Of a stretch of DNA of 58,418 nt, positions 7,640 to 15,864 are shown piece after piece. How positions within the stretch are numbered: position 1 is the stretch's first letter; each line of letters opens with the position of its first letter. The notes beneath the pieces were generated by a model. It ran no database searches. It saw only the letters and a list, made by a program, of their open reading frames with translations, and was not told the origin of the DNA. Made by a program: the position numbers and the translations under genes. Source of the stretch: an uncultured Acetatifactor sp. (lineage in GTDB: Bacteria; Bacillota; Clostridia; Lachnospirales; Lachnospiraceae). The stretch covers positions 4,792 through 63,209 of the forward strand of contig CAJTKW010000022.1 of assembly GCA_910577035.1 (NCBI GenBank), written 5' to 3'.

Positions 7640-10342
7640 CTATTGTGCCGGCGGTGTTGTATCAGGGGGCTGGGACGCTGCCGCCGCTGCTGCCGCGTTC
7701 CGCTGGTCAATCTCCATCTGCTGGGTGTTCTGAATTGCCTGCCAGTTGGGATTGGCGTAGAATTCGTCATTATGCTGGCAGTATTCGGCAGTAGGAGGCG
7801 CCGAGATGACCTGGGTACCGTCAGGGTTGGTAGTAATCATGGTAGAGCCGCTGATCAGGGCAGGATCTTCAATCAGCTTTCGTTCCATTCTGCCGTATAC
7901 CGGGAAAGGACACTGAGGGGTGGCAGGCAGTCCGTCGTAGTTGCAGATATTGCCCTCATAATGGATATTGCAGCTCTCGGTGGGGACAGTCCCTTCCGCA
8001 AAGAGTTCCGTCCTGATATGCTCGTCACAAAGTCCCAGAATCGGCAGCAGACCGGATCTGCTGCAAACCTGTGCCTGAACCAGTCCCTCCGGTACGGTAA
8101 ACTGCCGGTCGGGCAGTTCCTCATGGATTCTGGACATAATGGCTTTCCAGAGGTATTTGGAGGTATTGGAATCTTTCAGGTCAACATTATTGTCATAGCC
8201 TGTCCAGACCGTACAGGTATAATAAGGAGTAAATCCGGCAAACCACACATCGGTGGGGCCTGTGGTAGTGCCGGTCTTACCTGCCGTGGCCATGGTATTG
8301 CTGAATCTGGCCCTTGTACCGGTACCGGAGGTAAGCGTGTCCATCATGGCACTGGTCAGCAGATATGCGGTAGTCTCTTTCAGAACCTGCTTGGTCCTGG
8401 GAGCGGTATTGTCCAGAATCACTTTATCGTCGGTATCCACTACTTTATAGTAGAGCTTGGGTTCCACGTAGGTTCCCAGGTTGGCAATGGACGCATAAGC
8501 GGCGTTCAGTTCATAAGGGGTAACACCCTTGGTCAGGCCTCCCAGGGCAATGGGCTGTCTGACATCCGTATAGGTCTTATTATTGATGACCTCGCCGTCT
8601 GTCAGGGTGGTAAAGCCAAAGTTCAGCAGGTAGTCATAGCTTAACTGGGGCGTGATAACCGTGGTGATCTTTACGGCCAGGATATTAATGGAATCCTTGA
8701 TTCCGTTGCGCACGGACTGGATGCCCCTGTAGGGCGTGCTTGTCCTGGAATAGGAGTTCCGCACGGGAGTTCCGTCGTCGTAGTTGAAGGGCGCGTCGTT
8801 ATACACCTTGGCCAGGGTCATGCCGGCGCTGTCCAGGGCCGGAGCGTATGCTGCCAGTACCTTGAAGGTGGAGCCGGGCAGACGGGTGGAATTGGTAGCG
8901 CGGTTCAAGGTCCGCCGTCCTTCCTTGGCACCCCGGCCGCCTACGATTGCCACCACGTAGCCGGTGTACTGGTCGGAGATAACAACGGCGGATTGGGGCT
9001 GGGCAGTCATGCTGACGGATTCGTCGTAGTTGCCTTCCACATTGTCGATCCCAAGTTCGTCCAGCATGGCGGCCCGGTAGATTTCGATTGCCTCCTGAGC
9101 ATCCTCCTGGGAGGAAAAGATCAGGTTGAACTTGGGCTTGCCGTTTTTCTTAAACCAGGTCATCATATTTTCCTTGCTGAAGTTGTGGGCAGTACCGTCA
9201 GCAGTTCTTATTGTCAGGGCATAGTTCAGATACCAGTCCACATTATCCGGGAAGTTCTCGGGATTGGCGATTTCCTCGTCGGCTATGGCCTGGATCGTAG
9301 GATCCAGGGTAGAGTAAATACGCAGCCCCCCTGCGGTCAGAAGCCTTTCGGCGCTTGCGGCAGTGTACCCGGATTCTATCAGATCGTTTCTCACCTGCTC
9401 ATACAGGGCATCCGAAAAGTAGGAGCCGTATTGAGCGGTGGTGCTCTCCTTGTAGTCAATATTGTAGTTGCCGATACGGTCATAGACGGCTTCCGAATCC
9501 GCGATGGCCTCATCATACTGGGCCTGGGTGATAAAGTTCAGCTCCAGCATATCGTCCAGGCAGCGTTTGCGGCGTTTGGCGTTTTCCTTGGGGAAACTGA
9601 TCGGGTTATAGCCGTAAGGGTTCTGGGTAATACTGGCGATCACCGCCGCCTCGGAGACAGTCAGTTCACTGGCGGATTTTCCGAAGTAGCGCTTGGAGGC
9701 CGCCTCCACGCCCAGGGTGTTCTGCCCTAAGTTGATGGCATTCATATATTCCAGCAGGATTTCATCCTTTTCGTAATATTTGGATATTTCCACCGCCAGA
9801 TACTGCTCCTGAAGCTTACGCTTGATCTTTTTGATCATGTTCTTGCCCTCGGAGGTCCAACTGGTAAAGACGGTATTTTTCAGCAGCTGCTGGGTGATGG
9901 TGCTGGCACCCTGGGTTGCCTTAAAACGGGTCTTTATAAACTGATAGCCGGAACGCACCATGGCGTAATAGTCAATGCCGTTATGCTGGTAGAAACGCCT
10001 GTCCTCGATGGCGACAAAGGCCTTTCCCAGATAATCGGGGAGCTGGTCCATGGAGTCCACACGGAGACGGTTGGAGTTAATGCCGATGTACTGGTTGCCG
10101 GCGCAGTCATAGACAATGGTCGCTTCACCGGAAGCAATGATGGAGCTCAGCTGAATCGTGGGGGTGGAGGCCAGAATGCCGTTATAGGCACCGATCCCTG
10201 CGGCAGCGCCGCATATGCAGATACCCACCAGGGCGATCAGTGTCAGCTTGGCGAACCCCACCAGTATTTTTCTTTCTATTTTTCCTGCTTTGGAATTCAG
10301 CGCTTTCTGCTGTGCGCGGATTCCCTTTTTTCCGTAGTTCAT
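7640..10342 (-). CDS. Class A penicillin-binding protein (transglycosylase/transpeptidase)
   Basis: 900 residues, builds and cross-links peptidoglycan at the outer membrane face. After a basic cytoplasmic stretch there is one membrane helix (about 30-55). The GT51 domain follows, with EDRRFYQHNGID (catalytic Glu113), KATQGASTITQQLLKN and NAINLGQNTLGVEAASKRYF. The transpeptidase domain has the SxxK nucleophile motif STFK (Ser491), an SIN triad near 550 and KTGTT near 685. The C-terminus ends in a Ala/Gln/Pro-rich tail. ATG 10342 follows AAAGGCG. It is alone on the - strand with its own promoter (10381-10409). This is a PBP1A/PonA-type enzyme; I cannot say which paralogue. Confidence 0.93.
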   Translation of the reverse strand: MNYGKKGIRAQQKALNSKAGKIERKILVGFAKLTLIALVGICICGAAAGIGAYNGILASTPTIQLSSIIASGEATIVYDCAGNQYIGINSNRLRVDSMDQLPDYLGKAFVAIEDRRFYQHNGIDYYAMVRSGYQFIKTRFKATQGASTITQQLLKNTVFTSWTSEGKNMIKKIKRKLQEQYLAVEISKYYEKDEILLEYMNAINLGQNTLGVEAASKRYFGKSASELTVSEAAVIASITQNPYGYNPISFPKENAKRRKRCLDDMLELNFITQAQYDEAIADSEAVYDRIGNYNIDYKESTTAQYGSYFSDALYEQVRNDLIESGYTAASAERLLTAGGLRIYSTLDPTIQAIADEEIANPENFPDNVDWYLNYALTIRTADGTAHNFSKENMMTWFKKNGKPKFNLIFSSQEDAQEAIEIYRAAMLDELGIDNVEGNYDESVSMTAQPQSAVVISDQYTGYVVAIVGGRGAKEGRRTLNRATNSTRLPGSTFKVLAAYAPALDSAGMTLAKVYNDAPFNYDDGTPVRNSYSRTSTPYRGIQSVRNGIKDSINILAVKITTVITPQLSYDYLLNFGFTTLTDGEVINNKTYTDVRQPIALGGLTKGVTPYELNAAYASIANLGTYVEPKLYYKVVDTDDKVILDNTAPRTKQVLKETTAYLLTSAMMDTLTSGTGTRARFSNTMATAGKTGTTTGPTDVWFAGFTPYYTCTVWTGYDNNVDLKDSNTSKYLWKAIMSRIHEELPDRQFTVPEGLVQAQVCSRSGLLPILGLCDEHIRTELFAEGTVPTESCNIHYEGNICNYDGLPATPQCPFPVYGRMERKLIEDPALISGSTMITTNPDGTQVISAPPTAEYCQHNDEFYANPNWQAIQNTQQMEIDQRNAAAAAAASQPPDTTPPAQ

Positions 10343-10380
10343 TTGTCACGCCTTTCTGTTTCTTAGACATTACCCACCAT

Positions 10381-10409
10381 ATTATAGCAAATATTGGTAT
10401 GTAAATAAA
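10381..10409 (-). promoter_or_regulatory. Promoter of the PBP gene
   Basis: On the - strand: TATAAT (10381-10386 on the + coordinates), 17-bp spacer and a weak -35 TTTATT (10404-10409), about 40 bp before the start codon. Confidence 0.55.
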
Positions 10410-10484
10410 GTTTTTCTTTTCATCTTAATAATTGTTTCACATTTTGGCCAAAATATGCTACTCTGGAGACAGGATATGCAGTGA

Positions 10485-11162
10485 ATGGAGATAACGGATG
10501 TTATGGATAAGGGAAGTGCGGATTCCTTCCGGGTTCTGCTGGAGGGCGGTGTGGGTGAATATGAGGAAAAGAAGTCCCGGTTTATCGCCACGGTCAGGAA
10601 ATGCGAAAGCGAGGCCGAGGCGGCGGCCTTTATAGAAGAAGTGAGAAAGAAATACTGGGATGCCAGGCATAACTGCTATGCCTATTGCGTGGGGGACAGA
10701 GGGGAGCTGACCCGCTGCAGCGATGACGGGGAACCGGGGGGGACGGCAGGCAGACCCATGCTGGAGGTGCTGCTGGGAGCAGACATCCGCAATGCGGCGG
10801 TGGTGGTGACCAGATATTTCGGCGGGGTGCTGCTGGGGACGGGAGGGCTTGTGCGGGCCTATACCCAGGCGGTGAAAGAGGGCTTAAGGCACTGCTGTCT
10901 GGGGCGGATGCGCTATGGCGCGGAGCTCTCGGTGACCACGGACTACGGCGGGGTCGGGAAAATATTGTATCTGCTGAAAAACGAAGGAATCACCCCCCTT
11001 TCCAGCGAGTACACGGACAAGGCATCCCTGCGGCTGGCGGTTTCCGCGGAAAGGCTGGAGGAACTGCAGAAAAGGATAGTGGAAGCCACCGGCGGGCAGG
11101 TAAAATTTGAAAAAATAAAAGAGCTCTATTTCGTTGACAAAGAGCAGTCGGAAAGAATATAA
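10485..11162 (+). CDS. yigZ: YigZ/IMPACT family protein
   Basis: 225 residues. The N-terminal UPF0029 domain is clear: EYEEKKSRFIATVRKC, then ARHNCYAYCVGD, SDDGEPGGTAGRPMLEVL and VVVTRYFGGVLLGTGGLVRAY. A C-terminal DUF1949-type ferredoxin-like domain follows (TTDYGGVGKILYLL). The family includes E. coli YigZ, B. subtilis YvyE and the N-terminal-domain homologues of eukaryotic IMPACT; its bacterial role is not settled. ATG 10485 has AGGA ten bases before it; ATG 10503 is an alternative. It is followed by mgtE after 42 bp and may be cotranscribed. Confidence 0.88.
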   Translation: MEITDVMDKGSADSFRVLLEGGVGEYEEKKSRFIATVRKCESEAEAAAFIEEVRKKYWDARHNCYAYCVGDRGELTRCSDDGEPGGTAGRPMLEVLLGADIRNAAVVVTRYFGGVLLGTGGLVRAYTQAVKEGLRHCCLGRMRYGAELSVTTDYGGVGKILYLLKNEGITPLSSEYTDKASLRLAVSAERLEELQKRIVEATGGQVKFEKIKELYFVDKEQSERI

Positions 11163-11204
11163 TGACTTGAGAAAACGGCATTTCGAAAGGTGGTGGGAAA
11201 TGCC

Positions 11205-12557
11205 ATGGAGAGAAGAAACGAGCTGGAGGAACTGCTGAGGTTTCTTGAGACAAAACAGTATACCGGGCTGCGGCAGTTTTTATCCGGGCTGAACGATGCG
11301 GACATAGCCGTCCTGATGGAGGAGCTGAAGGAGGAGGACCTTTTGAAGGTATATCGAATCCTGCCCAAGGATCTGGCGGCAGATGTCTTTTCCTACCTGG
11401 AGGTGGAGAACCAGCAGGTAATCATCCGCTCTCTCTCGGAGACGGAGGCTGCTAATGTCATCGACAACCTGATGGCGGACGATGCCGCGGACCTGCTGGA
11501 GGAGATGCCGGCAAATGTGGTGGATAAGCTGCTGGCAAATACCAGGCCGGATACCCGGCAGGCCGTCAACCAGCTTTTGGGTTACCCGGAGGATTCCGCC
11601 GGAAGCATCATGACGGTGGAGTATGTCTCCCTGAAGGAGAGCCAGACGGTGGATCAGGCCATTGGGCACATTCGTAAGGTGGGCCTGGACAGTGAGACCA
11701 TCAATATCTGTTACGTGCTGGATGCCAGACGCCGGCTGGTGGGAACGGTGGCCCTCCGGTATCTGCTGCTGAGCGGCGGAGACGAGATTATCGGGGATTT
11801 CATGCACGAGAACGTGATCTCCATTCATACCCATACGGATCAGGAGCAGGTGGCGGCCCAGTTTAAAAAGTATGACTTTACGGCCATGCCTGTAGTGGAT
11901 AACGAGAACAGGATGGTGGGTATTATCACGGTGGATGACATTGTGGATATATTGGAAGAAGAGGCCACGGAGGATATGGAAAAGATGGCGGCCATCCTTC
12001 CCAGTGACAAGCCTTATATGAGGACCACAGTGTGGGAAACCTACAGGAAAAGGATTCCCTGGCTGTTGCTGCTGATGATTTCGGCGGCTTTTACGGGAGC
12101 CATTATCAGTTCTTTTGAGGATGCCCTGAGCGTATATGCTGCCCTGATTGCCTTTATTCCCATGCTGATGGATACAGGGGGAAACGCGGGAGGACAGGCC
12201 AGTGTGACGGTGATCCGCGGGCTGTCCCTGGGAGAGATCGAGTATCGGGATGTCCCCCGGGTGGTGTGGAAGGAGATCAGGGTATCCGTGCTTTGCGGGT
12301 TGACGCTGGCGGCGGCAAATTTTGCCAAGCTGATAGTGTTTGACAGGGTGGGAGTGCCGGTGGCGCTGACCGTGTGCCTGACCCTGGCGGCATCGGTGCT
12401 GATTGCCATGCTGGTGGGGTGTCTGCTGCCCATCGGGGCAAAAAGGCTGGGCTTTGATCCGGCGGTGATGGCAAGCCCCTTCATTACCACGATTGTGGAC
12501 GCGCTGTCACTGCTGGTATATTTCAGGTTCGCGATCATCATTCTGGGAATTGCATAG
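11205..12557 (+). CDS. mgtE: Magnesium transporter MgtE
   Basis: A 450-residue MgtE. The N-terminal superhelical domain has LPKDLAADVFSYLE and LMADDAADLLEEMP repeats. Two CBS domains follow (GSIMTVEYVSLKESQTVDQA, then TAMPVVDNENRMVGIITVDD), then a plug helix and five membrane helices including IPMLMDTGGNAGGQASVTVI, the conserved pore signature. Cytosolic Mg2+ sensed by the N and CBS domains gates the channel. The frame is open to GTG 11190, but ATG 11205 with AAAGGTGG upstream fits better. The AraC-type regulator starts 16 bp after the stop and is probably in the same transcript. Confidence 0.93.
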   Translation: MERRNELEELLRFLETKQYTGLRQFLSGLNDADIAVLMEELKEEDLLKVYRILPKDLAADVFSYLEVENQQVIIRSLSETEAANVIDNLMADDAADLLEEMPANVVDKLLANTRPDTRQAVNQLLGYPEDSAGSIMTVEYVSLKESQTVDQAIGHIRKVGLDSETINICYVLDARRRLVGTVALRYLLLSGGDEIIGDFMHENVISIHTHTDQEQVAAQFKKYDFTAMPVVDNENRMVGIITVDDIVDILEEEATEDMEKMAAILPSDKPYMRTTVWETYRKRIPWLLLLMISAAFTGAIISSFEDALSVYAALIAFIPMLMDTGGNAGGQASVTVIRGLSLGEIEYRDVPRVVWKEIRVSVLCGLTLAAANFAKLIVFDRVGVPVALTVCLTLAASVLIAMLVGCLLPIGAKRLGFDPAVMASPFITTIVDALSLLVYFRFAIIILGIA

Positions 12558-12573
12558 CAAGGAGTGTGCTGCG

Positions 12574-13437
12574 GTGGAAAAATATAACAATAACGGGTGC
12601 ATTTTAATTGACGACCTGAATCCCACATTCCTGTATACCTGGAAGGGGACCAGGGATAAAGCCAGGGATGAGGCTTCTTTTCACAGCCACAACCACCTGG
12701 AGCTGGCCTTCATTCTTTCCGGGGAGGGAAGATACCGCTTTGAGGATGGTATTGTCTGTGTGAAGGAAGGGGACGTACTCATTATCAATCCGGGCGTAAA
12801 GCACCAGGCACTGGCGTGCCCGGAGGCGGAGACGCCGGCTACGGAGTTTTTTACGGGGGCCACGGATTTTCATATATGCGGCTGCCCTGAAAATGCGCTG
12901 CCCGTGCCGGACGGGGGACATGTGCTGCACACGGACGGGGAGCTTTGGCAGAGGCTGTTTAAGCTGTATTCCGCCATGGAAGCGGAAAAGGCGGTGTGCA
13001 GGCAGGGGCGCTATTTCATGCTGAAGGCGTATCTGATGCAGATAATTCTGCTGGTGATCCGGGAGGAATGCAGGCCGTTGGAGCAGGCAGACGGGGGGGC
13101 ACTGGAATCCGTCAATAAAAAGAATGTGGTTGAGCAGATGGTGAATTATTTTGAAGACCATTACAGCGAAAAGATTTCCCTGGAGCAGATGGCGGAGAAT
13201 ATGTATCTGAGCCCGTTTTATCTTTCCAAGATCTTTAAGAGCGAGACCGGAGATACGCCGATCCGGCATTTGATTAACATCCGTCTGGAAAAGGCCAGGG
13301 AACGGCTGGCAGGTGGCGGCGCCGGGAGCATTCAGGAGGTGGCGGCATCCGTCGGGTATGACGATGCCTATCATTTCAGCAAGCTGTTTAAAAAGCGTTA
13401 CGGAATTTCGCCGTCCCAGGCCAGGAAAAAAGCCTGA
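12574..13437 (+). CDS. AraC-family regulator with cupin-type sensor domain
   Basis: 287 residues. The N-terminal half is a cupin-like domain (FHSHNHLELAFILSGEGRY, then EGDVLIINPGVKHQAL), with His residues as in ligand- or metal-binding AraC sensors. The C-terminal 100 residues hold two helix-turn-helices (MYLSPFYLSKIFKSETGDTP and IQEVAASVGYDDAYHFSKLF) and the usual FKKRYGISPSQAR signature. GTG 12574 is chosen because AAGGAG (12559-12564) lies nine bases upstream; the frame extends back into mgtE without a better start. The inducer and target genes are unknown. Regulators of this kind often control neighbouring sugar or surface genes, but none is obvious here. Confidence 0.88.
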   Translation: MEKYNNNGCILIDDLNPTFLYTWKGTRDKARDEASFHSHNHLELAFILSGEGRYRFEDGIVCVKEGDVLIINPGVKHQALACPEAETPATEFFTGATDFHICGCPENALPVPDGGHVLHTDGELWQRLFKLYSAMEAEKAVCRQGRYFMLKAYLMQIILLVIREECRPLEQADGGALESVNKKNVVEQMVNYFEDHYSEKISLEQMAENMYLSPFYLSKIFKSETGDTPIRHLINIRLEKARERLAGGGAGSIQEVAASVGYDDAYHFSKLFKKRYGISPSQARKKA

Positions 13438-13489
13438 AAATCTTTTTTCAGGGTATGATTACTTTATTATTTTAATGGAGGTATCCGGT

Positions 13490-14158
13490 ATGAGGTATTT
13501 TTTTGAGTCCAGAATTACAAAGAAGGAAAAGGGGTATATGATTCCCATTCCCTTCAATATCTGGGAGGTCTGCAAGCAGCGGGATGTGATCCAGGCAGAG
13601 ATTGTCCTGGATAACAAGATCATCGAGTGTGAGCTGCTTCCTATTGAAAAGGGGAATTACGAGATACACATTGAGGATGAGGATGCAGTCAGTGTGGAGC
13701 TGGGGGCAGCCCACAAGATCCTGCTGCATGTGAACGGCTCCCTGATCCGTATGGACCAGAACAGCCCGTACAGCTTCGATCATCCTATTCGTAAGATCGA
13801 CAGCGTAAACGTCATCATCCAGCCTGAGGACGGCCTGTGCGGCCAGGCCTGTGTGGCGATGCTGGCGGGAGTGACCATTGCCGAGGTCATCAGCGTGATG
13901 GACTGCAGGGAATGGCAGGCTACCATGGGGCGGGTGATTTCCGCGCTGAATTATTACGGGCTGGATCATAATGATATTATTGTGTATACAGAGGGGAGGG
14001 ACGCTACTTTACCCAAGTGCTGTATCATGATGGAAAAGATGGGGCGTTTCTGCCATTATCTGGTGCATTATGACGGCAAATTCTATGATTCCAATCTGGG
14101 CGTGCTGGAGGAGTATGATATGTCCAAGCTGCTGGGATATTTGGAAATCAAATGCTGA
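13490..14158 (+). CDS. Two-domain protein: DUF1905-like barrel plus C39/papain-like cysteine hydrolase
   Basis: 222 residues. The first 95 (YFFESRITKKEKGYMIPIPF, then ECELLPIEKGNYEIHI) resemble the small DUF1905 barrel. From about 110 there is a papain-like fold: QPEDGLCGQACVAMLAGV supplies the Gln and Cys of a C39-like active site. HYLVHYDGKFYDSNLG supplies the His and Asp/Asn on the expected strands. No signal peptide or membrane segment is seen, so it is probably cytoplasmic. ATG 13490 is preceded by GGAGG at 8 bases. The function is unknown; it could be a peptidase or a transferase of similar fold. The next gene follows after 25 bp, which suggests an operon. Confidence 0.65.
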   Translation: MRYFFESRITKKEKGYMIPIPFNIWEVCKQRDVIQAEIVLDNKIIECELLPIEKGNYEIHIEDEDAVSVELGAAHKILLHVNGSLIRMDQNSPYSFDHPIRKIDSVNVIIQPEDGLCGQACVAMLAGVTIAEVISVMDCREWQATMGRVISALNYYGLDHNDIIVYTEGRDATLPKCCIMMEKMGRFCHYLVHYDGKFYDSNLGVLEEYDMSKLLGYLEIKC

Positions 14159-14183
14159 ACAGGCTTAACACAGGAGGAGAGAA

Positions 14184-15185
14184 ATGAGTAAACTGACAGA
14201 TTTCTATTCCCAGCTGGCGGTGTCTGCAGGGATGCGCTATGATCCGGGGAATAACGTGATTTACGGACAGAAGGACGGATATGATATGGTGGTCTACCCG
14301 GCGGACAGCCAGGCGCCCTATGCGCTGACCATACACACCGCGGCCAAGACGCCCACCGGAGCGGCTTTTACAAAGGATGAGTTCAAGGAGCTGAGTAAGA
14401 GTGTGGATGCCCTGGGAGTGGGGAAGCAGGAGGGGAACCACATCACGGTTCCCGTGGTGGGCTCCATCAACCAGAAAAAGCTTCGGGACAGTCTGGGAAG
14501 CCGGCTGCCGGAAGCCATGAGCGGCCTGGTGTCTTTCCTGCAGAACCGGGGATGCCGGCCCTGCTGCAGTATCTGCGGACAGTCGGAGGAAGTGTCCCCA
14601 TATGTGTCCGCGGGCAGTTATTATCATCTTTGTCCGGGCTGTGAGGCTAACATGCGGGGAAATCTGGCTGTGGCAGAGCAGAAGAAGGCGCAGAAGAAAG
14701 AGAATGTGGTAGGCGGTATAGTGGGAGCACTGCTTGGCTCGCTGGTAGGCGTTCTGTGCATTGTCCTCCTCAGCCAGCTGGGGTATGTGGCAGCTCTTTC
14801 CGGCGCCATCATGGCAGTGGGCGTATTAAAAGGCTATGAGCTGCTGGGCGGCAGGCTGACGAAGAAGGGAATTGTGATCAGCATTGTCATTATGCTGGTG
14901 ATGACTTACGTGGGAGACAGGATTGATACCGCTATTCTTCTGTGGAGAGAGGGCGGCGGCGCGGAGGCAGGCTATAATCTGTTCGAATGCTATCGTCTGG
15001 TACCCTGGGCCATTGAGCAGGGAGCCATGGATATGCCGGTTTATCTTGGAAATCTGGCGCTGCTTTATTTATTCCTCCTGCTGGGCGCGGTGCCCACCAT
15101 TATCTCTAAGGTGAAGGAAAAGAAGGAAGAGGGCCGGATGGTTAAGATCGGTTCGGCCGGCGGATTCGGCAGCTATACGAACTGA
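14184..15185 (+). CDS. Membrane protein with central zinc ribbon, unknown function
   Basis: 333 residues. The first 110 are soluble with no motif I recognise. A CSIC and CPGC pair (about 131 and 151) forms a likely zinc ribbon. After a charged helix come membrane segments, including NVVGGIVGALLGSLVGVLCI, a second GAIMAVGVLKGYELLG region, GIVISIVIMLVMTY and a C-terminal LALLYLFLLLGAVPTII. The layout (cytoplasmic ribbon then polytopic C-terminus) recurs in uncharacterised Lachnospiraceae proteins. ATG 14184 follows AGGAGG. It is the last gene before a strong terminator and is probably cotranscribed with the gene at 13490. Confidence 0.75.
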   Translation: MSKLTDFYSQLAVSAGMRYDPGNNVIYGQKDGYDMVVYPADSQAPYALTIHTAAKTPTGAAFTKDEFKELSKSVDALGVGKQEGNHITVPVVGSINQKKLRDSLGSRLPEAMSGLVSFLQNRGCRPCCSICGQSEEVSPYVSAGSYYHLCPGCEANMRGNLAVAEQKKAQKKENVVGGIVGALLGSLVGVLCIVLLSQLGYVAALSGAIMAVGVLKGYELLGGRLTKKGIVISIVIMLVMTYVGDRIDTAILLWREGGGAEAGYNLFECYRLVPWAIEQGAMDMPVYLGNLALLYLFLLLGAVPTIISKVKEKKEEGRMVKIGSAGGFGSYTN

Positions 15186-15212
15186 TGCGGCAGCAGGAAT
15201 GAGTCTGTGAGG

Positions 15213-15246
15213 GCTCCGGAAGCAAATGTTTCCGGAGCATTTTTTC
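15213..15246 (+). terminator. Intrinsic terminator after the zinc-ribbon membrane protein
   Basis: Stem GCTCCGGAA (15213-15221) with TTCCGGAGC (15230-15238), then ATTTTTT. Confidence 0.9.
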
Positions 15247-15384
15247 CGCAGGAAATGCTGTCTTCGTGCCTTTTATAAACAAAATATAAAATCTCTCCAT
15301 AAGTCATAGTTGAGAAAACGAGAGAAAAAATAAGAAAAAATGAGTAAAATCAAGAAAGCAATATATAAACAAGTGAGAATGTGC

Positions 15385-15413
15385 TTGAAAAACTCTGCAT
15401 ATGAAACTAATAT
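15385..15413 (+). promoter_or_regulatory. groESL promoter
   Basis: TTGAAA (15385-15390), 17-bp spacer, TAATAT (15408-15413). The CIRCE operator begins 12 bp after the -10 box, over the expected transcription start. The rest of 15247-15384 is AT-rich and shows no gene. Confidence 0.7.
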
Positions 15414-15425
15414 ATGTCTTGATGA

Positions 15426-15452
15426 TTAGCACTCGAATTAAATGAGTGCTAA
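15426..15452 (+). promoter_or_regulatory. CIRCE operator (HrcA binding site)
   Basis: Perfect consensus inverted repeat TTAGCACTC-N9-GAGTGCTAA. HrcA binds it to repress chaperone genes when misfolded protein is low. It lies 34 bp upstream of groES. Confidence 0.97.
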
Positions 15453-15486
15453 CAACAAAAAATGAATGACATAAGGAGGCATTACT

Positions 15487-15774
15487 ATGAAATTAGTACC
15501 GTTAGGCGACAGAGTCGTATTAAAGCAGCTTGTTGCGGAAGAGACAACAAAGTCCGGTATCGTGCTGCCCGGACAGAATAAGGAAAAGCCCCAGCAGGCA
15601 GAGGTGGTTGCAGTGGGCCCCGGCGGCGTAGTGGACGGCAAGGAAGTTAAGATGGAAGTCAAGGCAGGCGACCAGGTCATTTATTCCAAATATTCGGGGA
15701 CAGAAGTGAAGCTGGATGAGGATGAGTATATCATTGTAAAGCAGAGCGATATTCTGGCAATTATTGCCGGCTGA
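15487..15774 (+). CDS. groES: Co-chaperonin GroES
   Basis: 95 residues, the normal length for GroES. It starts MKLVPLGDRVVLKQL and has KSGIVLPGQNKEKPQQAEVV, which includes the mobile loop that contacts GroEL, and ends KQSDILAII as in the family. It forms the heptameric lid of the folding chamber. ATG 15487 has the strong site AAGGAGG at 15473-15479. It is under CIRCE/HrcA control and 90 bp upstream of groEL. Confidence 0.97.
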   Translation: MKLVPLGDRVVLKQLVAEETTKSGIVLPGQNKEKPQQAEVVAVGPGGVVDGKEVKMEVKAGDQVIYSKYSGTEVKLDEDEYIIVKQSDILAIIAG

Positions 15775-15864
15775 CATTTGCAGCCCGCAGCTGTTACAGG
15801 GACAGAACCCGAAGCCGGGAAACAGTCCGAATTGTAAATCATAGAAAAATGGAGGCAGATTATT

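Noticed and set aside
7484..8644. A 386-residue + strand open frame opposite the PBP gene
   Set aside because: It has no family features and is antisense to the transpeptidase domain of a class A PBP whose motifs are clear on the - strand.
13433..13452. Terminator at the end of the AraC gene
   Set aside because: CCTGAAAA/TTTTCAGG forms a hairpin, but it overlaps the stop codon and has no following T-run, so it is not a convincing terminator.
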